DNA from: Lathyrus oleraceus
Taxonomy: Eukaryota; Streptophyta; Magnoliopsida; Fabales; Fabaceae
Reading direction: 5' to 3'
DNA length: 64,000 nucleotides
NCBI RefSeq assembly: GCF_024323335.1
Contig: NC_066581.1
Location: 226,254,539-226,318,538, forward strand
Below the pieces are notes generated by a model, which searched no databases, was not told where the DNA came from, and saw only the letters and a program-made list of their open reading frames with translations. Both the position numbers and the translations under genes were made by a program. Within the stretch, counting starts at the first letter, position 1. Every line of letters starts with the position of its first letter. Of the stretch, positions 33,216 to 44,425 are shown piece by piece.

Positions 33216-36200
33216 ATGGATCAAGTTCAAGCTGAGTTGGCTGAGATGAAGGCTAACATGGCCCAGTTTATGAATATGATGCAAGGGGTTGCACAAGGTC
33301 AAGAAGAACTTCGAGCCATGGTTCAGAGACAAGAGGCTGCAATTCCACCGGTCAACCATGCTCCGCCAGAGGGAGGTCCGGTCAATGATAATAATGTTGC
33401 TGCTGTTGTACCCATCAACAACTATGCTGTAGGTGATGAGTTGGGGGGTATTCGAATCAACGGTCAACCTATTGCTCCAGATGCCGCTAATGCCAGAGCA
33501 GTCCGTGCCCCGGCCCGTAATCCTGCTCCGATTGTTGACAGACAAGAGGATATGTTCACTCTGCTCAGTGAAGACGAAGATGTTCTGGGAAGGGTTGATG
33601 AGAGGGATCGTAAAGTTGATGCCCTTGCTGAGAAAATTAGAGCTATGGAATGTCAGAATTCTCTCGGTTTTGATGTTACCAATATGGGGTTGGTGGAAGG
33701 TTTGAGAATCCCTTACAAGTTCAAAGCACCGTCCTTCGATAAATACAACGGTACTTCTTGCCCTCGCACCCATGTGCAGGCTTATTATCGAAAAATCTCT
33801 GCGTATACCGATGATGAAAAGATGTGGATGTATTTTTTCCAAGATAGTCTATCTGGGGCTTCTTTACTGGTACATGGAATTAAAGAGAGATTCGATCCGA
33901 TGCTGGAGGGATCTGGGTGAGGCCTTCTTGAGGCAATATAAACATAACATGGACATGGCGCCTAGCCGGACTCAGCTGCAGAGTCTATGTCAGAAATCCG
34001 GAGAGAGCTTCAAGGAGTACGCCCAGAGGTGGCGTGAACTGGCTGCTAGAGTTCAACCCCTATGCTGGAGAGGGAGTTGACAGATATGTTTATCGGTACT
34101 CTTCAGGGTGTGTTTATGGACCGGATGGGGAGCTGCCCATTCGGTAGTTTTTCTGATGTTGTCATTTGTGGAGAGAGGACTGAGAGCTTGATTAAAACTG
34201 GGAAGATCCAAGATGCTGGTTCCTCTTCTTCTAAGAAGCCGTTTGCTGGGGCACCTCGTCGAAGAGAGGGTGAAACTAATGCTGTTCAACACCGCAGAGA
34301 TCAGAACAGAAGTCAACGCTGTCAGGTTGCTGCAGTGACCATTCCGGCACCTCAACCTCGTCAACAACAACAACAAAGAGTTCAACAACCGCAACAACAA
34401 CAACAGCAACGTCCGTATCAGCCCAGACAAAGGATGCCTGATCGACGTTTTGATTCGCTACCCATGTCGTACGCCGAACTGCTGCCCGAACTACTCAGGT
34501 TGGGGTTGGTTGAGTTGCGTACAATGGCTCCGCCTACAGTATTGCCTCCTGGGTACGACGCCAACGTCCGTTGTGACTTTCACTCTGGGGCACCAGGGCA
34601 TCATACTGAGAAGTGTCGGGCTCTCCAGCACAAGGTCCAAGATTTGATCGATGCCAAGGCGATCAACTTCGCTCCAGTGCCTAACGTCGTAAACAACCCT
34701 ATGCCTCAGCATGGTGGGCATAGAGTGAACAATATTGAGGGGAAAGAAGCTGAAGATCTGGTTGTTAATGTTGATGATGTTCAGACTTCTCTGCTAGTTG
34801 TGAAGGGCCGTCTGCTGAATGGGGGTATCTACTCGGGCTGTGATGAGGATTGTTTGGGCTGTGCAGAATCTGAGAATGGTTGCGACCAGTTAAGGGCCGG
34901 TATCCAGGGTATGATGGATGAGGGTTGTTTGCAATTCAGTAGGGCTGTAAAAGATCGTGGGACAGTGTCAACTATCACCATTTACTTTAAACCAACTGAA
35001 GGACGTGGACAAAGGGTCGTTAGTGCACCTGCAACAAATGGTACCCCAGTTACCATTTCCGTGCCTGTAACCATCAGTGCTCCAACTACTATCGTTGCGT
35101 CTGGAAGAAGGGCTGTTGAGAATAGTAGAGCCGTGCCGTGGAAGTATGATAATGCTTACCGCAGTAACAGAAGGGCTGAAAGTCAGACGAGACCAGTGAA
35201 TCAAGCTCCAGTGACAATTGGTTTACCGAATAGAGTTCCTGCAACTGTTGGTCCGGCTGTGGATAATGTAGGGGGTCCAGGAGGTTTTACCAGAAGCGGT
35301 CGTCTGTTCGCACCGCAGCCTTTGAGGGACAATAATGCTGAGGCTCTCGCCAAAGCAAAGGGTAAGCAAGTTGTGGTTGAGGAAGAACCTGTCCAGAAGG
35401 AAGCGCCCGAGGGGTCATTTGAGAAGGACGTGGAGGAGTTTATGAAGATAATCAAGAAGAGTGACTACAAGATTGTAGATCAGTTGAATCAAACTCCGTC
35501 CAAGATTTCTATACTTTCACTGTTGTTGTGCTCTGAGGCACACCGTAATGCATTGCTGAAGATGTTGAATCTGGCTTACGTGCCTCAGGAGATTTCTGTC
35601 AATCAACTGGAGGGTGTGATGGCCAATGTGAGCACCAGGCATGGTGTAGGATTCACCAACCTGGACTTAACGCCTGAAGGGCGAAACCATAACAAAGCCT
35701 TGCACATCACCATGGAGTGCAAGGGGGCAGTGTTGTCTCACGTATTGGTAGACACCGGGTCGTCGCTGAATGTGTTGCCTAAGCAGATTCTGAAGAAGAT
35801 TGATGTGGAAGGGTTTGTGCTTACTCCCAGTGACCTGATCGTTCGTGCTTTCGACGGCTCCAAACGTTCTGTGTGTGGGGAGTTACCTTGCCTGTGAAGA
35901 TAGGTCCTGAGGTATTCGATATCATCTTCTATGTTATGGACATCCAGCCCGCCTATAGTTGTTTATTGGGGCGTCCATGGATTCATGCAGCAGGGGCAGT
36001 CTCGTCGACTCTCCATCAAAAGCTCAAGTATGTCTGGAACGGTCAGATTGTGACCGTGTGCGGTGAAGAAGAGATTCTGGTGAGTCATCTATCCTCGTTC
36101 AAATATGTTGAGGTGGATGGCGAGATCCACGAAACCTTATGCCAGGCGTTTGAGACTGTGGCTCTTGAGAAAGTGGCGTACGCTGAGCAGAGGAAGCCAG

Positions 36201-36529
36201 GTGCTTCAATTACTTCTTACAAGCAGGCTAAGGAGGTTGTTGATTCTGGCAAAGCTGAAGGCTGGGGCAAGATGGTGGATTTGCCTGTCAAAGAAGACAA
36301 ATTTGGCGTTGGTTATGAGCCTCTCCAAGCAGAGCAGAATGGTCAAGCGGGTCCGAGTACCTTTACCAGCGCTGGGCTGATGAATCATGGCGACGTCTCT
36401 GCAACCGGTAGTGAAGACTGTGACAGTGATTGTGATTTGGACAACTGGGTTCGCTCGTGTGCACCAGGGGAGTCTATCAACAACTGGACGGCTGAAGAAG
36501 TGGTCCAAGTTACTCTTCAGACAGAGTAA
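33216..36529 (+). pseudogene. Ogre A gag-protease, three frameshifts
   Basis: ATG at 33216 (MDQVQAELAEMKANMAQFMN, coiled-coil start). Capsid-like Gag follows (FKAPSFDKYNGTSCPRTHVQ; WRDLGEAFLRQYKHNMDMAP; FKEYAQRWRELAARVQP). The frame shifts near 33866, returns near 34055, and shifts again near 35880, so three reading segments (33216-33870, 33866-34055, 34055-35880) and a last one (to 36529) must be pieced together to see the family pattern. Zinc-knuckle-like CDFHSGAPGHHTEKC lies near 34570-34615. The protease active site DTGSS is at 35751. The last segment ends in an acidic linker and TAA (36527-36529), which overlaps the donor of the predicted intron. It cannot be translated as one protein. 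Confidence 0.9.
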
Positions 36530-36777
36530 TTTTCTGTTGTTTTGACATTTTGCATGAAAATCCTACGATCTGCCCAAGGCGTAGTGATTCATTGTAGGGC
36601 CTCATCATGTTTTAATGATTATCATTAATGAAGGACATTTTTTGCAATCAAACTTTGTGATCCCTGTCTTTCTATTTTTTGTTTTCATCTTTTTTCAAAA
36701 ACAATAAAAATGGCAATGTTTTTGTTTTTCGTGACTTTATTGAACTCTTTTTCTAAAACAAAGCATTAAACATGCAG
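36526..36777 (+). other. Predicted Ogre A intron between gag-pro and pol (252 nt)
   Basis: GT at 36526-36527 lies inside GAG-TAA, the end of gag-pro; AG at 36776-36777 follows ...ACATGCAG. Removing 36526-36777 deletes the stop codon and joins gag-pro in frame to the pol frame upstream of 36788 (reads Q-T-E-S-D-L-M-A). The interval is T-rich, typical for plant introns. Ogre elements are known to have an intron here. Ogre B shows the same arrangement. Splice use is predicted, not shown. Confidence 0.75.
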
Positions 36778-39700
36778 AAGCGATCTTATGGCATTCACTA
36801 TGAACAGTTCTGTTATGGCTCAGTATGATTTCGACAATCCCATCTACCAAGCTGAAGAGGAGAGTGAGGAAGACTGTGAACTTCCTGCAGAATTGGTCAG
36901 ATTGCTGAAGCAGGAGGAAAGGGTCATCCAACCTCATCAGGAGGAGTTGGAGGTTGTTAATTTGGGTACTGAGGACGCCAAAAGAGAAATCAAGATTGGG
37001 GCTGCTTTAGAGGACTCTGTCAAGAGGAGGCTGATTGAGATGCTGAGAGCATATGTGGAGATATTCGCCTGGTCATATCAAGATATGCCTGGGTTGGATA
37101 CAGACATTGTGGTGCATCGATTACCTCTTAGAGAAGGATGTCCTTCGGTCAAGCAGAAGCTTCGTAGAACGAGTCCTGATATGGCAACTAAGATCAAGGA
37201 AGAGGTTCAGAAGCAGTGGGATGCAGGTTTTTTGGCTGTTACGAGTTATCCCCCATGGGTGGCCAACATCGTTCCTGTGCCGAAGAAGGATGGTAAAGTC
37301 AGAATGTGTGTCGATTACCGGGATTTGAATAGAGCGAGTCCGAAAGATGATTTCCCATTACCTCACATTGATGTATTGGTTGATAATACGGCTCAATCCT
37401 CGGTATTCTCTTTCATGGATGGTTTCTCTGGATATAATCAGATCAAGATGGCGCCAGAGGACATGGAAAAGACGACATTCATTACACCTTGGGGCACGTT
37501 CTGCTATAAGGTGATGCCATTTGGGCTAAAGAATGCTGGTGCTACCTATCAGAGGGCAATGACGACTCTTTTTCATGACATGATGCACAAAGAAATTGAA
37601 GTGTACGTGGATGATATGATTGCGAAGTCGCAGACAGAAGAGGAGCACTTGGTTAATTTGCAGAAGCTGTTTGATCGGTTGAGAAAGTTCAAGCTGAGGT
37701 TGAATCCGAACAAGTGTACGTTTGGGGTGAGATCAGGGAAGCTTTTAGGCTTCATTGTCAGTGAGAAAGGGATTGAGGTTGATCCAGCAAAAGTCAAAGC
37801 TATTCAAGAGATGCCTGAACCGAAAACGGAGAAGCAAGTCCGTGGGTTTTTAGGGAGATTGAACTACATTGCAAGGTTCATATCTCACCTAACTGCCACG
37901 TGTGAACCAATTTTCAAACTGCTCAGAAAGAATCAGGCGATCAAGTGGAATGATGATTGTCAGAAGGCTTTTGACAAGATTAAGGAGTATTTACAGAAAC
38001 CTCCAATCCTTATACCTCCAGTTCCAGGGAGACCTCTGATAATGTACCTGTCAGTGACTGAGAACTCGATGGGGTGTGTATTGGGACAACATGACGAGTC
38101 TGGTCGAAAAGAGCATGCCATATACTACCTTAGCAAAAAGTTTACCGACTGTGAAACAAGATATTCACTGCTCGAGAAAACTTGCTGTGCTTTGGCCTGG
38201 GCTGCTCGCCGACTGAGGCAGTATATGTTGAACCATACTACCTTATTGATTTCTAAGATGGATCCAGTGAAGTACATCTTTGAGAAACCGGCTCTCACCG
38301 GGCGCGTTGCTCGTTGGCAGATGATTCTAACAGAATATGATATTCAGTACGCGTCACAAAAGGCCATCAAAGGTAGTATTCTGTCAGACTACCTCGCCGA
38401 GCAACCGATTGAAGATTATCAGCCTATGATGTTTGAATTCCCTGATGAAGACATCATGTATCTTAAGATGAAAGATTGCGAAGAGCCTCTTGTCGAGGAA
38501 GGACCGGATCCAGATGACAAATGGACACTGATGTTTGATGGGGCTGTGAATATGAACGGTAACGGTGTTGGGGCAGTATTGATCAATCCTCAAGGTGCTC
38601 ATATACCTTTTTCTGCCAGATTGACGTTTGACGTCACCAACAACGAGGCTGAGTATGAGGCTTGTATCATGGGGATAGAAGAAGCCATTGATCTGAGGAT
38701 CAAAACGCTTGACATTTATGGAGATTCCGCTCTAGTGGTCAATCAAGTCAATGGAGATTGGAATACGAACCAGCCGCATTTGATTCCGTATAGAGATTAC
38801 ACCAGAAGAATACTGACGTTCTTCAAGAAGGTGAAGTTGTACCATGTCCCCCGGGATGAGAATCAAATGGCTGATGCTTTGGCAACTTTGTCGTCTATGA
38901 TCAAAGTTCATTGGTGGAATCATGTGCCACATGTTGCGGTGAATCGACTTGAGAGGCCTGCGTATGTGTTTGCAGCCGAGTCTGTTGTGATTGATGAGAA
39001 GCCGTGGTATTATGACATCAAGAACTTCCTCAAGACTCAGGAGTATCCTGAAGGTGCGTCGAAGAATGACAAGAAAACCCTGAGAAGGCTAGCTGGAAGC
39101 TTCTATTTGAATCAGGATGATGTGCTGTATAAGAGAAACTTTGACATGGTCTTGCTCAGATGCGTGGACAGACCCGAGGCGGACATGTTAATGCAGGAAG
39201 TTCATGAAGGTTCCTTCGGTACTCATGCCGGCGGACATGCAATGGCTAAGAAATTGTTGAGAGCGGGTTATTACTGGATGACTATGGAATCCGATTGTTT
39301 CAAGTATGCTCGGAAGTGCCATAAGTGTCAAATTTATGCTGATAAGGTGCATGTACCACCAAGCCCTCTGAATGTCATGAATTCGCCTTGGCCGTTTGCC
39401 ATGTGGGGCATTGATATGATTGGGAAGATTGAGCCCACTGCTTCGAATGGACATCGCTTCATCTTGGTTGCGATTGACTATTTCACCAAGTGGGTGGAAG
39501 CAGCTTCCTATGCTAACGTTACCAAACAAGTGGTTACCCGGTTCATCAAGAAAGAAATCATATGTCGTTATGGAGTTCCTGAGAGAATCATCACTGACAA
39601 TGGTTCGAATCTCAATAACAAGATGATGAAAGAGCTTTGTAAAGATTTCAAGATTGAACATCACAATTCTTCTCCTTACAGACCGAAGATGAATGGTGCT

Positions 39701-40255
39701 GTAGAAGCGGCGAACAAGAATATCAAGAAGATTGTGCAGAAGATGGTCGTTACGTACAAGGATTGGCATGAGATGCTGCCTTTCGCTTTGCATGGGTACC
39801 GTACCTCAGTACGTACGTCGACCGGGGCAACCCCTTACTCCCTTGTGTATGGTATGGAAGCTGTCCTACCTGTTGAAGTGGAGATTCCTTCTCTGAGAGT
39901 TTTATTGGATGTCAAGCTGGACGAAGCCGAGTGGATTCGAACAAGGTTTAACGAGTTGAGCCTTATCGAAGAGAGACGGCTAGCAGCTGTATGCCATGGA
40001 CAGTTGTATCAGCGAAGGATGAAGCGAGCCTTTGATCAGAAAGTGCGTCCTCGAAGCTATCAGATCGGTGATCTAGTTTTGAAGAGGATCCTCCCTCCCG
40101 GTACAGATAACAGGGGCAAGTGGACTCCTAATTATGAAGGTCCATATATTGTGAAAAAGGTATTCTCCGGTGGAGCCTTGATGCTTACAACTATGGATGG
40201 TGAAGACTTTCCGTCTCCTGTTAACTCAGATGTAGTCAAAAAATACTTCGCATAA
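36778..40255 (+). CDS. Ogre A pol: RT, RNase H, aRNH, integrase (intact)
   Basis: Open from the intron acceptor; the first ATG is at 36788 and gives 1155 aa. Order: linker, RT (VRMCVDYRDLNRASPKDDFP; YVDD at about residues 273-276), a first RNase H whose initial DAS is MYLSVTEN and so lacks the usual Asp, a second archaeal-type RNase H (FDG, NNEAEYEA, YGDSALV and NQMADALA supply D-E-D-D), integrase zinc finger (H...CHKCQ), and integrase core with D876, D937 and E973 (35 residues between the last two), then a C-terminal domain ending DVVKKYFA. All catalytic motifs of RT, aRNH and integrase are present. The dual RNase H is typical of the Tat lineage. Because gag is broken, activity would need proteins from another copy. 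Confidence 0.95.
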
Positions 40256-40260
40256 ATTGA

Positions 40261-40475
40261 CCCGCTGGACAAAAAGAAAAAAGAGTCCAGGCAAAAAAAG
40301 GGCATCCCGGCGAACCAAAAACAGAAAGAAAAGGTTCGGGCAAAAATTAGGGATAAAATGAAAAGAATTTGTACACCCGGTAAGTCGAAAACCCGCAAGG
40401 GCGGCTTAGGCAAAAATGGGTATCCCGGTGGATTGAAAACCCGAAAGGGCGATCCAGGCAAAAGAGGGATTAAGG
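40261..40475 (+). other. Four stem-loop modules after the Ogre A pol stop
   Basis: Stems: M1 CTGGAC/GTCCAG (40265-40270, 40285-40290); M2 CGAACC/GGTTCG (40311-40316, 40333-40338); M3 AAGTCG/CGGCTT (40382-40387, 40402-40407); M4 TGGATTG/CGATCCA (40429-40435, 40450-40456). In M3 and M4 the outer stem is followed by a left-hand AAAA bulge and a CCC-GNRA-GGG hairpin (GCAA in M3, GAAA in M4). Each module is followed by GGCAAAA. Ogre B has the same four modules in the same place with different stem bases that still pair. Confidence 0.8.
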
Positions 40476-41696
40476 CGAAGACTACAGTCTGAGTTGTCTG
40501 TACTTCATCAAGCTTTGTCGTCTGCCATCTCGAAAGATGTGATCCGTCCAGTCATTCTTCTCAGAAAGCAAGGAGTTGGGAGGAAAACTGATGATCTGTG
40601 AGTTATAACAGATTTGGGAAATAGTGGATGCCGTGTTCACATTGCCATTAGGATAGATTTTTTCCTTTTATGCGCAATTACCTCTTTCTAGGAATTGCCT
40701 CCCAATGTATTTGCCTTTTCAGGCGCATTTTCAATCAATAAAAGTCGTTATTCAGATAAATGGCTCTTTTGTTTTTATTTTTACTGTTTTGTTTGCAAAA
40801 ATGTCCGAATTTTTGATAAGCATTGCATATAAGAACATGAAGGCTACACAATAACGTGCAAAAAGATAAAACATTTGAAAATTATTTTGAATGTTGAGGA
40901 CACTTGAGCGTATCTTGTCCATGTATCCCCTGGGGGCATTTTGTTGTGCTGTTTTTCAGGTTGGCATCTGTGAGGACGTTTCCTCAGCAGATATTCTCCC
41001 CAAGCAAGTTTGGAAGCTATCAGAGCTATGTTCCCCTGCGAAGACGTCTGTGGATAGTGCCTTCTATTCCCCAGCAGATCTAAGGATTGCCTATCCCCCA
41101 GCAGGCCTGTATTTGCCGATTTCCTCCCCGAGTGAGGCAGGTTCATTGAAATTTATCTCCAGCATTTATCCTATCTGTGGACTGAAGGATATCCCCAACG
41201 GAGTTTGCCTTTCCCCAGCAGCAGTGCTATTCTTCAACATGAGTGAGAAGTCGTTGCTCTCCCTGCAGAGTCTCCCCGCAGAGTTGGAGTACCCGATCAG
41301 TTTTGGCTCCCCAACCGGAGTTTTTCATCATTTTTGCATTTTTGCATTTTAGTGATCATTGCATCCTCAAACTGCGTAGCATTCCCATTCAATATGGAGC
41401 ATTACGCCATAGAAAAATTCAAACATATGCATTCATGTGTTAACCCAATCAGACAATATCCCCGGCAGAGGCGGATCATTTTGTTCAACATCGGTGCAAC
41501 ACGCCTGCTACAGTGGCTCCTGACAGCACTCAGGATTGATATTCCTTAGAGAAGTTTATTACCTCACCCGTTGGTGACAGAAAGTTTGTCTCCCCCAGTG
41601 AGACCCCCAGCAAGTGGTCAACCTTGCCTTGACATATCGAAGATGACGTTCTTGTGATACCGGTAAGTGTCATGCCAGCACCCACGTGTGTTTCAT
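40476..41696 (+). other. Ogre A 3' UTR, CCCCAGCAG-rich part
   Basis: No credible coding frame. CCCCAGCAG words occur at 41069, 41096 and 41213, with many near copies (CCCCAGCAA, CCCCGCAG, CCCCGGCAG). These equal the complement of the PBS 3' half. A longer match is in the repeat region at 42041. T-rich stretches at 40770-40800. Confidence 0.6.
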
Positions 41697-42469
41697 TTTT
41701 GGTGTCGGTAAACACCATTGTTTCGGTGTCTGTAAACATCGGGTATTCTCCCCAGTCATCAGTAAATGTCTGGTCATCATTTTTGGTGTCGGTAAACACC
41801 ATTGTTTCGGTGTCTGTAAACATCGGGTTTTCTTCCCAGTCATCAGTAAATGTCTGGTCATCATTTTTGGTGTCGGTAAACACCATTGTTTCGGTGTCTG
41901 TAAACATCGGGTTTTCTCCCCAGTCATCGGTAAATGTCTGGTCATTTTTTGATGTCGGTAAACATCATCTTTCGATGTCGGTAAACATCGAGTCTTTTCT
42001 GCAGTCATCGGTAAATGTCTGATAATCCCCAGCTAGAGATCCCCAGTAGAGTCATCGGTAAATGTCCTATCTGGTTTCCGGTTGCGCATATTTGTTTTTC
42101 TCTTCCCAGTAGATTTTTCCCCAGTCATCGGTAAATGTCTGGTCATTTTTGGATGTCGGCAAGCATCATCTTTCGATGTCGGTAAACATCGAGTCTCATC
42201 CCAGTCATCGGTAAAGGTCTGGTCGTGCTTTATTTTCTTGTTAACAAAATCAAGATCCCCAAGAGTCGTCAGTAAACGTCTTGTCTGATTACACCACAAA
42301 GATTTTGTTCTTCCCCAAGTGGAGACGCCATCGGTAAGTGGCCCTGTATGCTTCGATATCCGTAAATATTGAATGCCCAGTTTTATCCGCCATCGGTAAA
42401 TGGCCCCGTTTTCTTCGATATCGGTAAATAGCGGATCCCCAGTTGCAGTAGCCATCGGTAAATGGTCGA
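41697..42469 (+). repeat. Hairpin minisatellite in Ogre A 3' UTR (84-bp unit and variants)
   Basis: Three copies of an 84-bp unit begin at 41701, 41785 and 41869, followed by diverged units to 42469. Each unit holds small hairpins around a constant loop CGGTAA (or CTGTAA, CAGTAA, CCGTAA): GGTGT/ACACC (41701-41716), CGGTGT/ACATCG (41724-41741), GATGT/ACATC (from about 41950), GCCAT/ATGGC (from about 42390), CGATAT/ATATTG (42354). Stems differ; pairing is kept. The array is cut by the Ogre B LTR at 42470. The 84-bp period keeps several frames open by chance. Confidence 0.9.
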
Positions 42470-42670
42470 TGTCATACCCCAAAATTTGCCCATTAATATT
42501 TCAAGACATTTTGCAAGGCATTCCGACTCATATATAACACTGATCTTGAAGAAACAAAGGCCCAGCTCACGGATGGCCCAATCCAGAAAATGGCCCAAAC
42601 TGGCCTGTTCGCTACGCGCTCGCCTAGCGAAGCTGACAGACAACAAAAATTTCGGGCTTCATTCTGAGCC

Positions 42671-42705
<35 letters not shown>

Positions 42706-42880
42706 GAGAAACGAAAAAAAAAAAAAAAAAGAGAAATTTTTTTTAATTAATTAATTAATTAATTAACTAATTAATTAATTAATTAATTAATTAATTAAAA
42801 TAAATAAATAAATAAAATATAACAAATTATTTTGGACTTGGGTCTCCCTCATTCCAAGCCCATTACCCACGAAATTAGTC

Positions 42881-42888
42881 TATAAATA
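42881..42888 (+). promoter_or_regulatory. TATA box, Ogre B LTR1
   Basis: TATAAATA about 410 bp into the LTR, in sequence conserved in all three LTRs. It would place U3 at about 0.44 kb and leave most of the LTR as transcribed R-U5. Confidence 0.65.
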
Positions 42889-44425
42889 CTGAAGTTTCAG
42901 TAGGGGAGTGACACTTGGAGTTACACTGGGAGATTCACTGAAAAAAAAAAGAGGAGGAGAACAGAGAAGAACGAATAGAAGTTTTGGCATAGGAACCCTG
43001 CCTACCCGGAGAATTCAGAGTAAAGAAACCCTGAAGGCAGCCCATCTGCACCGAAGCCATCGCCGTCCAATTCCCGCTGCCTAACTTATTCCAATACTAC
43101 AAGTGGTCAATCCCTTCAACCTTGAATTGGCAAACAGGTTTGCGTATCTCTATTGTTTATACTTTCAATTGGCCATATCTACATATATAATGCATCATGA
43201 TTAAATGTTGATATATAATTTGCTTTCGTATGGGAATTTAAATATGCCTGAATACCCTGAATGTTTGATCATGTTATTCCTGTGATAAAATGCCATAAAA
43301 TTCAAAGTTCCTAACGAGGGGCTGTTTTCAAATTCAAAATCCGTGGCCGCTCGCTAGCACCTCGCTAGGCGAGCCTGGGGCGAGTATTCGCCTGGCCTTC
43401 GCTAGGCGAGGCAGAGGCGAACGAGACAGTAGCTGACTTTTCTATTCTGTTTTTTTTTATGTTTTATCATAGCCATGCATTATTCATCCTATCCTATTTA
43501 TTGTTGTGATATTTCTCCGGTGTAATCTTCGATTGCACCCTGATTTGGTGTTCTGACATGTTTCTTTTTTTGAGTTTTGTAAAGGTTCACATATCCCAGG
43601 AAAAGGTTATTGGCTAGGTATTCCACTTTATTTGTGGGATACCCTTGTGGAGTTTCACCCTAAATTAATTTTTAATGTATTAATTTCTAATGTATTAATT
43701 TTTTAATATATTATTTTTAATAATTTTAATGTGGAGTTTCATCCTAATTATATAATTAATTGTAAAACTTTGCCTTTGAATAAGTGATCTTGGACCTCTC
43801 TTTGTTGCCTTACGATTACGATATTACGGTCATGTCCCGCGAACGTGGGGATACCCTTAGCAAAGACCCTTCGGTTAAATCATCATAAAATAAATTATAG
43901 TCCCTCGGATGTTGCCTTCGAATATACAACTTTGTCCCTCGATGACCCTCCGATGTTGCCTACGGTTAAAAGATGATAGTCCCTTCGAATGCTAAGATAT
44001 CCTCGTAACTGTTGCCTTCAATGACCTATCGATGACCCTACGATGACCCTTAAACATCCAAAGGATAAAACTACTTATTTCTCAATAATAAGGACAGTTT
44101 TACCCTCATAAGGATAGGAAATGCTCATAAAGACCTTGGGTCGGTATAACTCTTAATTGTTGGCTCACAATCTAAAAACAATTTTCACACCTCACACCTT
44201 TCAAAATATCTTTAGAAAATCACCACTTGGTATATATTCATACTAGAATCATTACCGAGTTATATTTTTCTAAACAATTTCCAAAACTAAACGAGATAAC
44301 TACTTTGTATATATTCATACAAGAATCATTACAAAGTTAAATTCTCTTTTCAAAACAATTTTTCTAAACAATTCACAAACACTTTTTTTTTTTAAAATAA
44401 TATAAGTGATCGAGCAATTAAGAGC

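Larger units (their letters stand above)
25325..42469 (+). mobile_element. 'Ogre A': Ogre element with ORF1, 5' LTR to 3' UTR
   Basis: 5' LTR (25325-30323), PBS (30326), leader, ORF1, gag-pro, intron, pol and a structured 3' UTR, interrupted at 42470 by Ogre B. A piece of the same LTR returns at 62749-64000 with only a handful of differences over 1.25 kb from 26485-27735. It is therefore either the 3' LTR of this element or a very close sister. A 5-kb LTR, separate ORF1, aRNH domain and intron are the marks of Ogre. Confidence 0.9.

Noticed and set aside
41530..42022. Open frames on both strands across the Ogre A 3' UTR repeats
   Set aside because: The repeat unit is 84 bp, a multiple of 3, so any frame open in one unit stays open. 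Four frames are open together.
41697..42469. CRISPR-like array (short repeats with variable parts)
   Set aside because: The repeats are contiguous hairpins without unique spacers, in a plant retrotransposon 3' UTR.
42383..42746. Frames of 87-94 codons across the Ogre B LTR start, repeated at 54383 and 59303
   Set aside because: They cross the LTR edge and the poly(A) run and are repeated only because the LTR is.
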